From contig CAWDUP010000007.1 in NCBI GenBank assembly GCA_963805505.1, positions 868,001 through 932,000 on the forward strand: DNA of 64,000 bases. The letters run 5' to 3'. Under the pieces are notes generated by a model, which was not told the DNA's origin, did no database searches, and was given only the letters and a program-made list of their open reading frames with translations. This DNA is from JANPBY01 sp963805505. GTDB taxonomy: Bacteria; Actinomycetota; Actinomycetes; DATJPE01. Position numbers and translations under genes: made by a program. Numbering within the stretch: position 1 is the first letter of the stretch; every line of letters starts with the position of its first letter. Shown here one piece after another: positions 7,432-15,556 of this stretch.

Positions 7432-9186
7432 TCAGCCCCGGACGAGCCCCGCGAGGTGCTCCGCCGCCTCGGCGACGGGCACCTGCAACCGCTCGCCCGA
7501 CCGCCGGTCCTTGATCTCGATGTCACCGTCGGCTAGTCCCCTTCCGACGACGACGATGGTGGGCACGCCGATGAGCTCGGAATCCTTGAACTTCACGCCC
7601 GGGGAAACCCCGCGGCGGTCGTCGAGCAGCACGCGGACGCCGCGGGACTCCAAGTCATTCGCGAGCCGATCCGCGGCCTCGTAGATCGCGTCGTCCTTGC
7701 CCGCGGCCACGATGTGTACGTCCGCCGGAGCGACCTCCCGCGGCCAGCACAGACCAAGCTCGTCGAGGGTCGTCTCGGCCACGGCAGCCACCGCACGGGA
7801 GACTCCGATCCCGTACGACCCCATGGTCACGACGACCTGTTTGCCGTTCTGGTCAAGCACCTTCAGGTCCAGAGCCTCCGCGTACTTGCGACCCAGTTGG
7901 AAGATGTGACCGATCTCGATGCCGCGGGCCAGCTCGAGGGGACCAGAGCCGTCCGGGGCAGGGTCGCCCGCGCGCACCTCGGCGGCCTCGATGGTGCCGT
8001 CGCCGTCGAAGTCACGACCCTTGACCAGGTCGAAGACGTGCTTACCGGATTGGTCCGCACCAGTCACCCAGCGAGTGCCGTCGACGACGCGCGGGTCCAG
8101 CAGGTAACGGATGCCGCTCTCCTTCTTCTCGCCCAACACGCCAGGACCGATGTAGCCCTTCACCAGGCTCGGGTGGGCGGCAAAATCTGCCTCGGTGAAC
8201 GCCTCGACCTCGGCCGGCTCGACGACCGCCGCCAGCCGCTTGAGGTCGACCTCGCGGTCTCCAGGCAACCCGATCACCAGAGGCTCGCGCGCACCGTCGG
8301 GGTGACGAAGCATCACCGCGACGTTCTTGAGCGTGTCGGCGGCCGACCACTCACGATCGGGAAAGCGTTCGCGCGCGACTGCGACCAGGGTCTCGATCGT
8401 GGGGGTGTCAGGGGTGTCTTCGACGTGGGCCGAAGGCGCTCCCTCCCATGAGGTCGCAGGAGGCGCGACCGTCGTCACGGCCTCGACGTTGGCGGCGTAG
8501 CCCCCTGGACTGCGGACGTACGTGTCCTCACCGACGTCGCAGGGTGCCAGGAACTCCTCACTGGCAGAACCCCCCATCGCCCCTGACATGGCCGCCACGA
8601 TCACGTAGGGCAGCCCGAGGCGGTCGAAGGTCTTGATGTAGGCCTTGCGATGTCGGTCGTAGGAAGCCTGCAAACCTTCGTCGTCCACGTCGAAGGAGTA
8701 GGAGTCCTTCATGACGAACTCGCGCCCACGCAAGATCCCGGCTCGGGGTCGCGCCTCGTCGCGATACTTCGTCTGGATCTGGTAGATGGAGAGCGGAAGA
8801 TCCTTGTAGGAGTTGTAGAGGTCCTTCACCAACAAGGTGAACATCTCTTCGTGGGTGGGACCGAGCAGGTAGTCGTTGTCTCGTCGATCCTTCAGCCGGA
8901 ACAGGAGGTCGCCGTACTCGGTCCAGCGGTTGGTCAGCTCGTACGGCTCGCGCGGCAGCAGAGCGGGAAAGTGCACCTCCTGGAAACCGGCTGCGTCCAT
9001 CTCCTCGCGAACGATCCGTTCCACGTTTCGGAACACGAGATACCCCAGGGGCAGCCAGGAATAGATGCCGGGAGCCGCGCGCCGTACGTAGCCGGCGCGT
9101 ACCAGCAGCCGGTGACTCGGCAGCTCTGCGTCAGCCGGGTCCTCGCGCAGCGTGCGGAGGAACAACGTCGACATTCGCAGGATCAA
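7432..9186 (-). CDS. proS: Prolyl-tRNA synthetase
   Basis: 584-residue class II synthetase charging tRNA-Pro. It is the bacterial (ProS type 1) form with the editing insertion between motifs 2 and 3. It begins MILRMSTLFLRTLREDPADA, then motif 1 (RNVERIVREEMDAAG) and motif 2 (KYRDEARPRAGILRGREFVM). The insertion domain includes the DADRLANDLESRGV-type anticodon region later, and motif 3 is MGSYGIGVSRAVAAVAE. I chose TTG at 9186 because AGGAGAA lies 5 nt upstream and family members begin with an equivalent MILRMS; the ATG at 9174 is the alternative. The gene order with ispG-rseP-dxr is conserved in actinobacteria. Confidence 0.95.
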   Translation of the reverse strand: MILRMSTLFLRTLREDPADAELPSHRLLVRAGYVRRAAPGIYSWLPLGYLVFRNVERIVREEMDAAGFQEVHFPALLPREPYELTNRWTEYGDLLFRLKDRRDNDYLLGPTHEEMFTLLVKDLYNSYKDLPLSIYQIQTKYRDEARPRAGILRGREFVMKDSYSFDVDDEGLQASYDRHRKAYIKTFDRLGLPYVIVAAMSGAMGGSASEEFLAPCDVGEDTYVRSPGGYAANVEAVTTVAPPATSWEGAPSAHVEDTPDTPTIETLVAVARERFPDREWSAADTLKNVAVMLRHPDGAREPLVIGLPGDREVDLKRLAAVVEPAEVEAFTEADFAAHPSLVKGYIGPGVLGEKKESGIRYLLDPRVVDGTRWVTGADQSGKHVFDLVKGRDFDGDGTIEAAEVRAGDPAPDGSGPLELARGIEIGHIFQLGRKYAEALDLKVLDQNGKQVVVTMGSYGIGVSRAVAAVAETTLDELGLCWPREVAPADVHIVAAGKDDAIYEAADRLANDLESRGVRVLLDDRRGVSPGVKFKDSELIGVPTIVVVGRGLADGDIEIKDRRSGERLQVPVAEAAEHLAGLVRG

Positions 9187-9353
9187 GGGGTTCTCCTCGG
9201 TTCGGCTGGGAGAGCCGAGGCTACCGGGAGCGGCTGGACCAGCCGAGGGGATATTGCTCGCGCGGCCACCTTGATCGCACGGCAGCAGGAACCGATGGTG
9301 AACATGACGGTTCGTCGACATGGCTGGTGTCGTCACGCGGAGAGGAGACCTCG

Positions 9354-10268
9354 GTGAAGCTTGCCGCACTGCTAGCCCTGGCAACGGCCGCAACGCTCGG
9401 GATACCGACCGCGGCCCATGCCACCGCGGCCACCCCGCTGATCTCGTCGGCGGTCCTTCCTGGCCCCAGGAGCTGCGACCCAGCCTGCTGGCAACCGCCA
9501 CTGAAGCTCAGCTGGCAATGGAAGCTGAGCGAGCTGCCGACCGCCGCGGAGATCGCTGCCAACCGATATGACTTGTGGGACATCGACGGTTTCGAGGCTC
9601 GCAAGTCCACGGTGGCGGCCCTCCAACCGCGCAGCCGCGTGGCCTGCTACATCTCTGCCGGATCCTACGAAGCCTGGCGCCCCGACGCCTCCGACTTCCC
9701 CGGCTCCGGCCGCGTCGACCGCGACACCCCCAAACGCACGACGCACGGCGTCATCGGTTGGAAGATGTCCGGCTGGGACGAGCGCTGGATCGACATTCGT
9801 CACATCCGCCGCAGTGGCAACAAGGTCGCCGCGGCTTTGAAGGCACGCATCACCATGTGCGCCGCGAAGGGCTTCGACGCCGTGGAGTTCGACAACGTCG
9901 AGGGGTACAGCAACAACACCGGCTTCCCGCTGACCGCCAAGCACCAGCTGCGCTTCAACACGTGGCTGGCCAACAAGGCGCACGCGCACGGGCTGGCCGC
10001 GATCCTGAAGAACGACGTGCCCCAGATCTCCCGACTCCTCCCGTACTTCGACGCAGCTCTCAACGAGCAGTGCTGGCAGTACTCAGAGTGCACGACGAAG
10101 CAGACGGGACGATCTGGCTACGACCAGTTCGTCGCCGCCGGGAAACCCGTCCTCGGGGTGGAGTACTCCGGCAAGACCGGCACTTTCTGCCCCAAGGCCA
10201 ACGCAGCCAACTTCAACTGGCTCAAGAAGAAGCTCAACCTCGGCAGCTATCGGGTGGCCTGCCGCTGA
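9354..10268 (+). CDS. Secreted GH114-like (endo-alpha-1,4-polygalactosaminidase-type) protein
   Basis: 304 residues. A signal peptide (KLAALLALATAATLGIPTAAHA) is followed by a TIM-barrel of the TM1410/GH114 family. Recognisable motifs are YDLWDIDGFEA, ARVACYISAGSYEAWRPDA, RWIDIR and KGFDAVEFDNVEGYSNNTGF, where the Asp/Glu residues are the expected catalytic acids. Four or more Cys residues in the mature part suggest disulphides outside the cell. The family cleaves galactosaminoglycan-type polymers; the actual substrate is unknown. The GTG at 9354 has GGAGAGGAG 6 nt upstream. The gene is divergent from proS, and its 3' end runs into a tandem repeat. Confidence 0.85.
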   Translation: MKLAALLALATAATLGIPTAAHATAATPLISSAVLPGPRSCDPACWQPPLKLSWQWKLSELPTAAEIAANRYDLWDIDGFEARKSTVAALQPRSRVACYISAGSYEAWRPDASDFPGSGRVDRDTPKRTTHGVIGWKMSGWDERWIDIRHIRRSGNKVAAALKARITMCAAKGFDAVEFDNVEGYSNNTGFPLTAKHQLRFNTWLANKAHAHGLAAILKNDVPQISRLLPYFDAALNEQCWQYSECTTKQTGRSGYDQFVAAGKPVLGVEYSGKTGTFCPKANAANFNWLKKKLNLGSYRVACR

Positions 10269-10335
10269 GGTGATCCGTGCTGAGGTGATCCGTGCTGACG
10301 TGCCCGCGCTGAGGTGCCCCGTGCTGAGGTGACCG
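10264..10335. repeat. Tandem repeat of about 15 bp, five copies
   Basis: Unit GCTGAGGTGATCCGT occurs exactly at 10264-10278 and 10279-10293, then in degenerate form at 10294-10307, 10308-10322 and 10323-10335. The first copy contains the stop codon of the GH114-like gene. There are no spacers between units, so this is a simple tandem array and not CRISPR-like. Confidence 0.85.
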
Positions 10336-10361
10336 GCTGCTGAATCGGTACCGTTCGGGGC

Positions 10362-10925
10362 GTGCCCGCCGCCGACTCGCCCGTTCCCCATGCGTCGTTC
10401 GTTCCCGACTGGTTCAAGATCCCGCTCCGCCTGGAGACCGCCGATTTCGTCCTCGTCCCGCTCGGCGCCGAGCACAACGAACGCGACTACGAGGCCTGGT
10501 CGTCGAGCATGGATCACATCCGTGCGACACCAGGCTTTGCCAGTCGGCGCTGGCCGCACCCGATGGCTTTGGAGGAGAACCTCGCCGACCTGACGAGGCA
10601 CGACGAGGATTTCGCTGCTCGTGTCGGCTTCACCTACACCGTGCTGGACCGGTCAGAGACCGACGTCATCGGTTGCGTCTACCTCTATCCGCCCGATCCT
10701 GCCGCCGACGGTCCCCCGACCGAGACAGTCTCGGTGGACTCGGCCGCCGACGGCTACTCCGTGCGCGCGAGGTCATGGGTGCGGGCAGATCCGCAGGACC
10801 CGGCGGGCGCCATCCTCCTCGATGTCCAGCTCTGGCGTGCTGTGTCGACCTGGCTGGCCGACGCCTGGCCGTTCACCCACATCGACTACGCCCCACGGTC
10901 TGACCCGGCCGGCGCGAGCACCTGA
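10362..10925 (+). CDS. GNAT-like N-acetyltransferase-fold protein
   Basis: 187 residues. The order LETADFVLVPLGAEHNERDYEAW, MALEENLADL, FTYTVLD..ETDVIGCVYLYPP and RSWVRADPQDP resembles a group of actinobacterial GNAT-like proteins. The acetyl-CoA P-loop (R-x-x-G-x-G/A) is not evident, so catalytic activity is uncertain. Start is GTG at 10362, just after the tandem repeat, with GGGG a few bases upstream. The gene converges on the next one, with only 2 nt between stops. Confidence 0.7.
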   Translation: MPAADSPVPHASFVPDWFKIPLRLETADFVLVPLGAEHNERDYEAWSSSMDHIRATPGFASRRWPHPMALEENLADLTRHDEDFAARVGFTYTVLDRSETDVIGCVYLYPPDPAADGPPTETVSVDSAADGYSVRARSWVRADPQDPAGAILLDVQLWRAVSTWLADAWPFTHIDYAPRSDPAGAST

Positions 10926-10927
10926 GG

Positions 10928-11764
10928 CTAGAAGAGGACTGTCGCGAAGGCAGCGATCTCGGTGAACCCAACTTTCGCGTACACCCGTCGCGCGACCCGA
11001 TTGAAGTCGTTCACATAGAGGGTGACGACCGCGGCGTGATCGCGCTGCGCCAACCCCGCGACCGCGGCCGTCGCCGGTGCTGCCAGGCCCTCTCCTCGGC
11101 GATCCGGAGCCACCCACACGCCCTGCAGCTGGCAGGCCGTCGGCGTCACTGCCCCGATCTCCGCCTTGAAGACCACCCGACCGTTCTCGATCCGGGCGTA
11201 GGCTCGCCCGGCAGCCACCAGGTCATGCACCCGGGCGCGGTATGCGGCCGCGTCGTGGCCGAGCGGCGACACACCGACCTCTTCGGTGAACATCGCCACG
11301 GCCGCGGGGAGCAGGATGTCCAGCTCGCGAACCTCGACGCGTCGGACCAGCGGGTCCGGGGTGATCGCGGGTTCAGCCTGCAGCGCCATGAACGGCTGTA
11401 CGTCTCTGATCGCGCGCGCGGCTCCCCAGGACGGCTGGAGCAGGTTCCACAAGGTCTCCACCATGGGCTGCGGACCAACGATCGACGAGCAGCGACGACC
11501 CTGCCTGCGAGCCCGGCCGGCGAAGGCGGCCAACGCCTCGGGGCCGGCGGCAACCGGGACGAGGTTCGCGCCGCTGAAGCACAAGGACTCCAGCTCGCCA
11601 CCGACCGCCCAGCCCCACAGCTCACCCCCTAGCCGCCAGGGCTCGAGACCATGGGCGACCCGCGAGCCGACGAAGACATTGACGAGGGGGTCCTGTGCGA
11701 TGAGCGCAGTGACGGCATCGAGGTCGATGTCATCCATCACCCGCAACGACGCCGTGCTCAACAC
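10928..11764 (-). CDS. GNAT acetyltransferase with N-terminal DUF4081
   Basis: About 278 residues. The N-terminal DUF4081 part (DLDAVTALIAQDPLVNVFVGSRV, GGELWGWAVGGELESLCFSG) precedes a GNAT domain (AEIGAVTPTACQLQGVWVAPDRRGEGLAAPA), whose RRGEGLA is the acetyl-CoA-binding loop, and a C-terminal LYVNDFNRVARRVYAKVGF motif. The family lies beside ispG in many actinobacteria; the acetyl acceptor is unknown. I chose GTG 11764, which places the start at VLSTASLRV; an in-frame ATG at 11809 would add 15 residues and neither has a strong ribosome-binding site. Confidence 0.85.
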   Translation of the reverse strand: MLSTASLRVMDDIDLDAVTALIAQDPLVNVFVGSRVAHGLEPWRLGGELWGWAVGGELESLCFSGANLVPVAAGPEALAAFAGRARRQGRRCSSIVGPQPMVETLWNLLQPSWGAARAIRDVQPFMALQAEPAITPDPLVRRVEVRELDILLPAAVAMFTEEVGVSPLGHDAAAYRARVHDLVAAGRAYARIENGRVVFKAEIGAVTPTACQLQGVWVAPDRRGEGLAAPATAAVAGLAQRDHAAVVTLYVNDFNRVARRVYAKVGFTEIAAFATVLF

Positions 11765-11866
11765 GACTGAGAGCCTAGGGCCGGAGCCCACCGGTTTGGT
11801 GGCATTCACCGTTGGCGGGCCGTACGGGTGAGGCGAGACTCAACCGGCCGGTGGCGAACCGGAGGT

Positions 11867-13039
11867 TCAGCTTGGCGCCCCGACCGCCACGACCGGCTCA
11901 CCGCTCGGCTCACCTGCCTGCTCCATGGCCGCCGCCAGGCGAAGTGCCTCCTCGATCAAGGTCTCGACGATCTGGGACTCAGGCACGGTCTTGATGACCT
12001 CGCCGCGGACGAAGATCTGGCCCTTGCCGTTTCCCGAGGCGACGCCTAGGTCGGCCTCCCGCGCCTCGCCGGGTCCGTTGACCACACAGCCCATCACGGC
12101 CACGCGCAGCGGGACAGTGAGGCCTTCCAAACCTGCCGTCACCTGCTCGGCCAGGGTGTAGACGTCGACCTGGGCACGACCACACGAGGGACAGGACACG
12201 ATCTCCAGGCCCCGCTCGCGAAGGCCGAGCGACTCAAGGATCTGGTTGCCGACCTTGACCTCCTCCACGGGTGGAGCAGACAGCGACACTCGGATCGTGT
12301 CGCCGATACCCTCGGCCAGCAACGCGCCAAAGGCCACCGCAGACTTGATGGTGCCCTGGAAGGCCGGACCCGCCTCGGTGACGCCGAGATGCAGTGGGTA
12401 GTCGCAGGCGGCAGCAAGTTGCCGGTAGGCGTGGACCATGACGACCGGATCGTTGTGCTTCACCGAGATCTTGATGTCCCGGAAACCGTGCTCCTCGAAC
12501 AACGAGCACTCCCACAACGCCGACTCGACCAGCGCCTCGGGGGTTGCTTTGCCGTACTTCGCGAGCAAGCGCTTGTCGAGCGAACCGGCGTTGACACCGA
12601 TCCGGATCGGAACCCCCGCGGCACCCGCAGCCTTGGCGATCTCTGCGACCTTGTCGTCGAAGGCCTTGATGTTGCCGGGATTGACGCGTACGGCAGCGCA
12701 CCCGGCGTCTATGGCGGCGAAGACGTACTTGGGCTGGAAGTGGATGTCCGCGATGACCGGGATCTGCGACTTCTTGGCGATGGCCGGCAGCGCCTCCGCG
12801 TCATCCTGACTGGGGCAGGCGACCCGAACGATCTGACAACCAGCCGCCGTCAGTTCGGCGATCTGCTGGAGGGTCGCGTTGACGTCGGCGGTGAGGGTCG
12901 TGGTCATCGACTGCACCGAGACCGGAGCTCCACCACCGACAAGGACGCTCCCCACCTTGATCTGACGGGAGACCCGGCGCGTGGCCAGCGGCTTGGGCGG
13001 CGCGACCGGCATCCCCAGCGAGATACTGGTATCAGTCAT
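11867..13039 (-). CDS. ispG: 4-hydroxy-3-methylbut-2-enyl diphosphate synthase (IspG/GcpE)
   Basis: 390-residue [4Fe-4S] enzyme of the MEP isoprenoid pathway converting MEcPP to HMBPP. The N-terminal TIM barrel includes GGGAPVSVQSMTTTLTADV, VIADIHFQPKY and RIGVNAGSLDKRLL. The cluster-binding domain has Cys283 and Cys286 (SCPSCGRAQ), Cys318 (MGCVVNGPGEA) and the conserved Glu325. Full length. It lies downstream of rseP and dxr on the same strand, so two MEP enzymes share the locus. Confidence 0.96.
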   Translation of the reverse strand: MTDTSISLGMPVAPPKPLATRRVSRQIKVGSVLVGGGAPVSVQSMTTTLTADVNATLQQIAELTAAGCQIVRVACPSQDDAEALPAIAKKSQIPVIADIHFQPKYVFAAIDAGCAAVRVNPGNIKAFDDKVAEIAKAAGAAGVPIRIGVNAGSLDKRLLAKYGKATPEALVESALWECSLFEEHGFRDIKISVKHNDPVVMVHAYRQLAAACDYPLHLGVTEAGPAFQGTIKSAVAFGALLAEGIGDTIRVSLSAPPVEEVKVGNQILESLGLRERGLEIVSCPSCGRAQVDVYTLAEQVTAGLEGLTVPLRVAVMGCVVNGPGEAREADLGVASGNGKGQIFVRGEVIKTVPESQIVETLIEEALRLAAAMEQAGEPSGEPVVAVGAPS

Positions 13040-13081
13040 GACGTGGAGGTCAGCTCCTTTGGGGGAACACGGCCGGAGTCC

Positions 13082-14296
13082 TTAGAGGCCAAGATCGATC
13101 GGATTGATGATGTCGGCCACCAGGAGCAGCACCGACAACGAGATCAAGACGAACAAGAACACGTAGGCGACAGGGAGCAGCTTGTTCATGTCCACCCTGC
13201 CCGGATCTGGCTTCCCCCGCCACCGCGCGATCGCGCTCCGCGCCTGCTCGTAGCCGAGGACGGCGAGGTGGCCGCCGTCCAGCGGCAGGATGGGAAGCAA
13301 GTTGAAGATGCCGATGAAGATGTTCAGCCCGGCGATCACGAGCAGGAAACCCGCGATGCGCAGGGGCCACGGATCACTGTGCGAACCGAGGATCTGACCG
13401 CTGGCGTCGGCCGCACCGACCACCCCGACGAGCCCAGTGGGGTCACGGGGAGCGTCATTGACCACGGAGTCCCACAGGGCGGGTAGCTTCGACGGGATCT
13501 CGACCAGCGCTGCCGCCGTACCTCCGATGATCTGACCGTAGGTGGACACGGCGTACTTGACCGCTCCAACGGGACCAACCCGGTAGGCCTTGACCGCCGG
13601 ACTCATGCCCAGCACTCCGACCGTGATCGTGGTGGCCGGATCGTCGGGTGAGACCCGCTGGCCCTCGACCAGATCGACGGTGACCGTGGTCTCTTCCCCG
13701 TCACGAACATAGGTCAGCGACGCCGGACCCGGGCCGGCGTCACGGATGGCCGCTTGGGCCTGGTCCCAGGTGGTGACAGCGGAACCATTGATGGCGACGA
13801 TCTCGTCACCGGGCTGGAGGCCCGCCGCTGCTGCCGGAGAGGGCACGTCAGGGGTCGTGCAGCTGCCGTCGACCTGGTCAGGTGCGCAGCTGGAGATCGT
13901 GGCCACGCTGGGCGTCAGATCGATGCCCGCCGCGAGCGTCAAGGGGATCACGAGCAACAGGACAGCCGCGATCACGAAGTGCATGAACGATCCCGCCGCC
14001 AAGACGACGGCACGCCGACGAGCAGGCTGCTTGTAGAACGCCCGGGGTTCGTCCTCCGGGGAGATCTCCTCGAGCTCGGTCATCCCGACGATCTTCACGA
14101 AACCGCCGGCCGGGATGGCTTTGATCCCGTACTCGGTCTCGCCTCGCTTGGTCGACCACAAGGTCGTACCGAAGCCGACGAAGAAGTCCGTGGCCTTCAT
14201 GCCAAACCTGCGCGCGGAGGCAAAGTGGCCCCACTCGTGAATCATGATCGATACGAGCATCAAAACGATGAACGCCACGATGGCGACGAGGGTCAC
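13082..14296 (-). CDS. rseP: M50 site-2 protease, RseP/Rip1-like
   Basis: 404-residue integral-membrane zinc metalloprotease for regulated intramembrane proteolysis of membrane proteins such as anti-sigma factors. Zinc site HEWGH at residues 20-24 lies in the first membrane segment. The third zinc ligand is in LPLDGGH at 337-343. A PDZ domain lies between (AAGLQPGDEIVAINGSAVTTW, about 155-180) with membrane segments around 97-122, 315-335 and 375-398. The GTG at 14296 overlaps the dxr stop (GTGA). RskA-type anti-sigma factors, one of which is encoded at 40554, are a plausible substrate class. Confidence 0.94.
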   Translation of the reverse strand: MTLVAIVAFIVLMLVSIMIHEWGHFASARRFGMKATDFFVGFGTTLWSTKRGETEYGIKAIPAGGFVKIVGMTELEEISPEDEPRAFYKQPARRRAVVLAAGSFMHFVIAAVLLLVIPLTLAAGIDLTPSVATISSCAPDQVDGSCTTPDVPSPAAAAGLQPGDEIVAINGSAVTTWDQAQAAIRDAGPGPASLTYVRDGEETTVTVDLVEGQRVSPDDPATTITVGVLGMSPAVKAYRVGPVGAVKYAVSTYGQIIGGTAAALVEIPSKLPALWDSVVNDAPRDPTGLVGVVGAADASGQILGSHSDPWPLRIAGFLLVIAGLNIFIGIFNLLPILPLDGGHLAVLGYEQARSAIARWRGKPDPGRVDMNKLLPVAYVFLFVLISLSVLLLVADIINPIDLGL

Positions 14297-15528
14297 GCTG
14301 GCTCCTTCTCGATGAGCGCCTGGGCGCTCGTGCGCGCGGCTTGCTCCGCAACAAGGACGTCGGCCAGCGTCAGGCGGTTCCTGAGGCCGCGCCGCCCATC
14401 GTCAGACGTCACCCGTTCGGCGGCCAGCTCCTCGAGCACGGCTGCAACGACGTCGAGGATGCCGAGGAACGGCAGGCGGCCGACTCGGAAGGCCTCGACG
14501 GCCTCCTCGTTGGCGGCGTTGAACACTGCGGGCGCGATGCCACCGCGCGAGCCGGCTGCCCGTGCCAACCGGACGGCCGGGAAGGCATCCTCGTCCAGCG
14601 GCTCGAACGTCCAGGTGGCCGCCGCCGACCAGTCGCAGGCGTTCGCAGCCCCGGCGACGCGATCTGGCCAGCCGAGGCCCCAGGCGATGGGCAGGCGCAT
14701 GTCCGGCGGGCTGGCCTGCAAGACAGTGGATCCGTCGACGAACTCCACCATGGAGTGCACGACCGATTGCGGGTGCACCACCACCTGGATCCGGTCGAAG
14801 GGCACGTCGAAGAGCAGGTGAGCCTCGATCACCTCGAGCCCTTTGTTGACCAAGGTGGCGGAGTTGATGGTGATCACCGGACCCATGTCCCACGTCGGGT
14901 GCGCCATCGCCTCGGCGGGCGTGACCGTGGCCAGGGACTCACGGGTACGGCCGCGAAACGGTCCCCCGCTGGCCGTGACGACCAGCCGGGCTATCTCTGC
15001 TGGGCTACCGCTGCGGAGCGCCTGCGCCAACGCCGAATGCTCTGAGTCGACAGGGACGATCTGGTCAGGCGCCGCCGCCGCCTTGACCAGCGGCCCGCCG
15101 ACGATGAGCGACTCCTTGTTGGCCAGCGCGAGCAGCCGACCCGCGTCGAGCGCGGCGAGGGTCGGGCGCAGGCCGATCGAACCGGTCATCCCGTTGAGGA
15201 CGACGTCGCAGGGCCAGGCCGCGACCTCGCTGGCCGCGCTCTCACCGACCACGACCTTCGGTGACGCCCCATGCGTCGCCAACGCAGCCCGCAGGCTCGA
15301 CTCGCGCTCCGGATCGGCGAGTGCGACGACATCCGCGCCAACCTGAGCCGCCTGCTCGGCGAGCAGTTCGACGCGTGAGCCCCCGGCAGCCAGACCAACC
15401 GCCCGGAACAGCCCGGGCGCACCGCGGATGACGTCCAACGCCTGGGTCCCGATGGAACCCGTGGACCCCAGGATCACGACATCGCGCACCTGTTCATTGT
15501 CGCCTATCCGGGCCGGCTGCCCGGCCAC
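14293..15528 (-). CDS. dxr: 1-deoxy-D-xylulose 5-phosphate reductoisomerase
   Basis: 411-residue NADPH-dependent enzyme making MEP in the first committed step of the non-mevalonate pathway. The NADPH motif GSTGSIG is at 21-27. The metal and substrate residues fall in LANKESLIVGG, VPVDSEHSALAQAL, VTASGGPFRG and NSATLVNKGLEVIEAHLLF; the C-terminal helical domain contains NAANEEAVEAF. The start at 15528 gives MAGQPARIGDNEQ; a GTG 13 codons later is an alternative and would match shorter family members. Coupled to rseP by a 4-nt overlap. Confidence 0.95.
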   Translation of the reverse strand: MAGQPARIGDNEQVRDVVILGSTGSIGTQALDVIRGAPGLFRAVGLAAGGSRVELLAEQAAQVGADVVALADPERESSLRAALATHGASPKVVVGESAASEVAAWPCDVVLNGMTGSIGLRPTLAALDAGRLLALANKESLIVGGPLVKAAAAPDQIVPVDSEHSALAQALRSGSPAEIARLVVTASGGPFRGRTRESLATVTPAEAMAHPTWDMGPVITINSATLVNKGLEVIEAHLLFDVPFDRIQVVVHPQSVVHSMVEFVDGSTVLQASPPDMRLPIAWGLGWPDRVAGAANACDWSAAATWTFEPLDEDAFPAVRLARAAGSRGGIAPAVFNAANEEAVEAFRVGRLPFLGILDVVAAVLEELAAERVTSDDGRRGLRNRLTLADVLVAEQAARTSAQALIEKEPA

Positions 15529-15556
15529 CGCACATCGCCCAGCGACTTCGGCGCCC

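Noticed and set aside
9187..9353. Possible T-box or other leader riboswitch ahead of proS
   Set aside because: Only short local hairpins such as TCGGCT/AGCCGA are present; no T-box sequence or specifier loop could be recognised.
10264..10335. CRISPR-like array
   Set aside because: Units are contiguous, only about 15 bp, with no spacers and no cas genes nearby.
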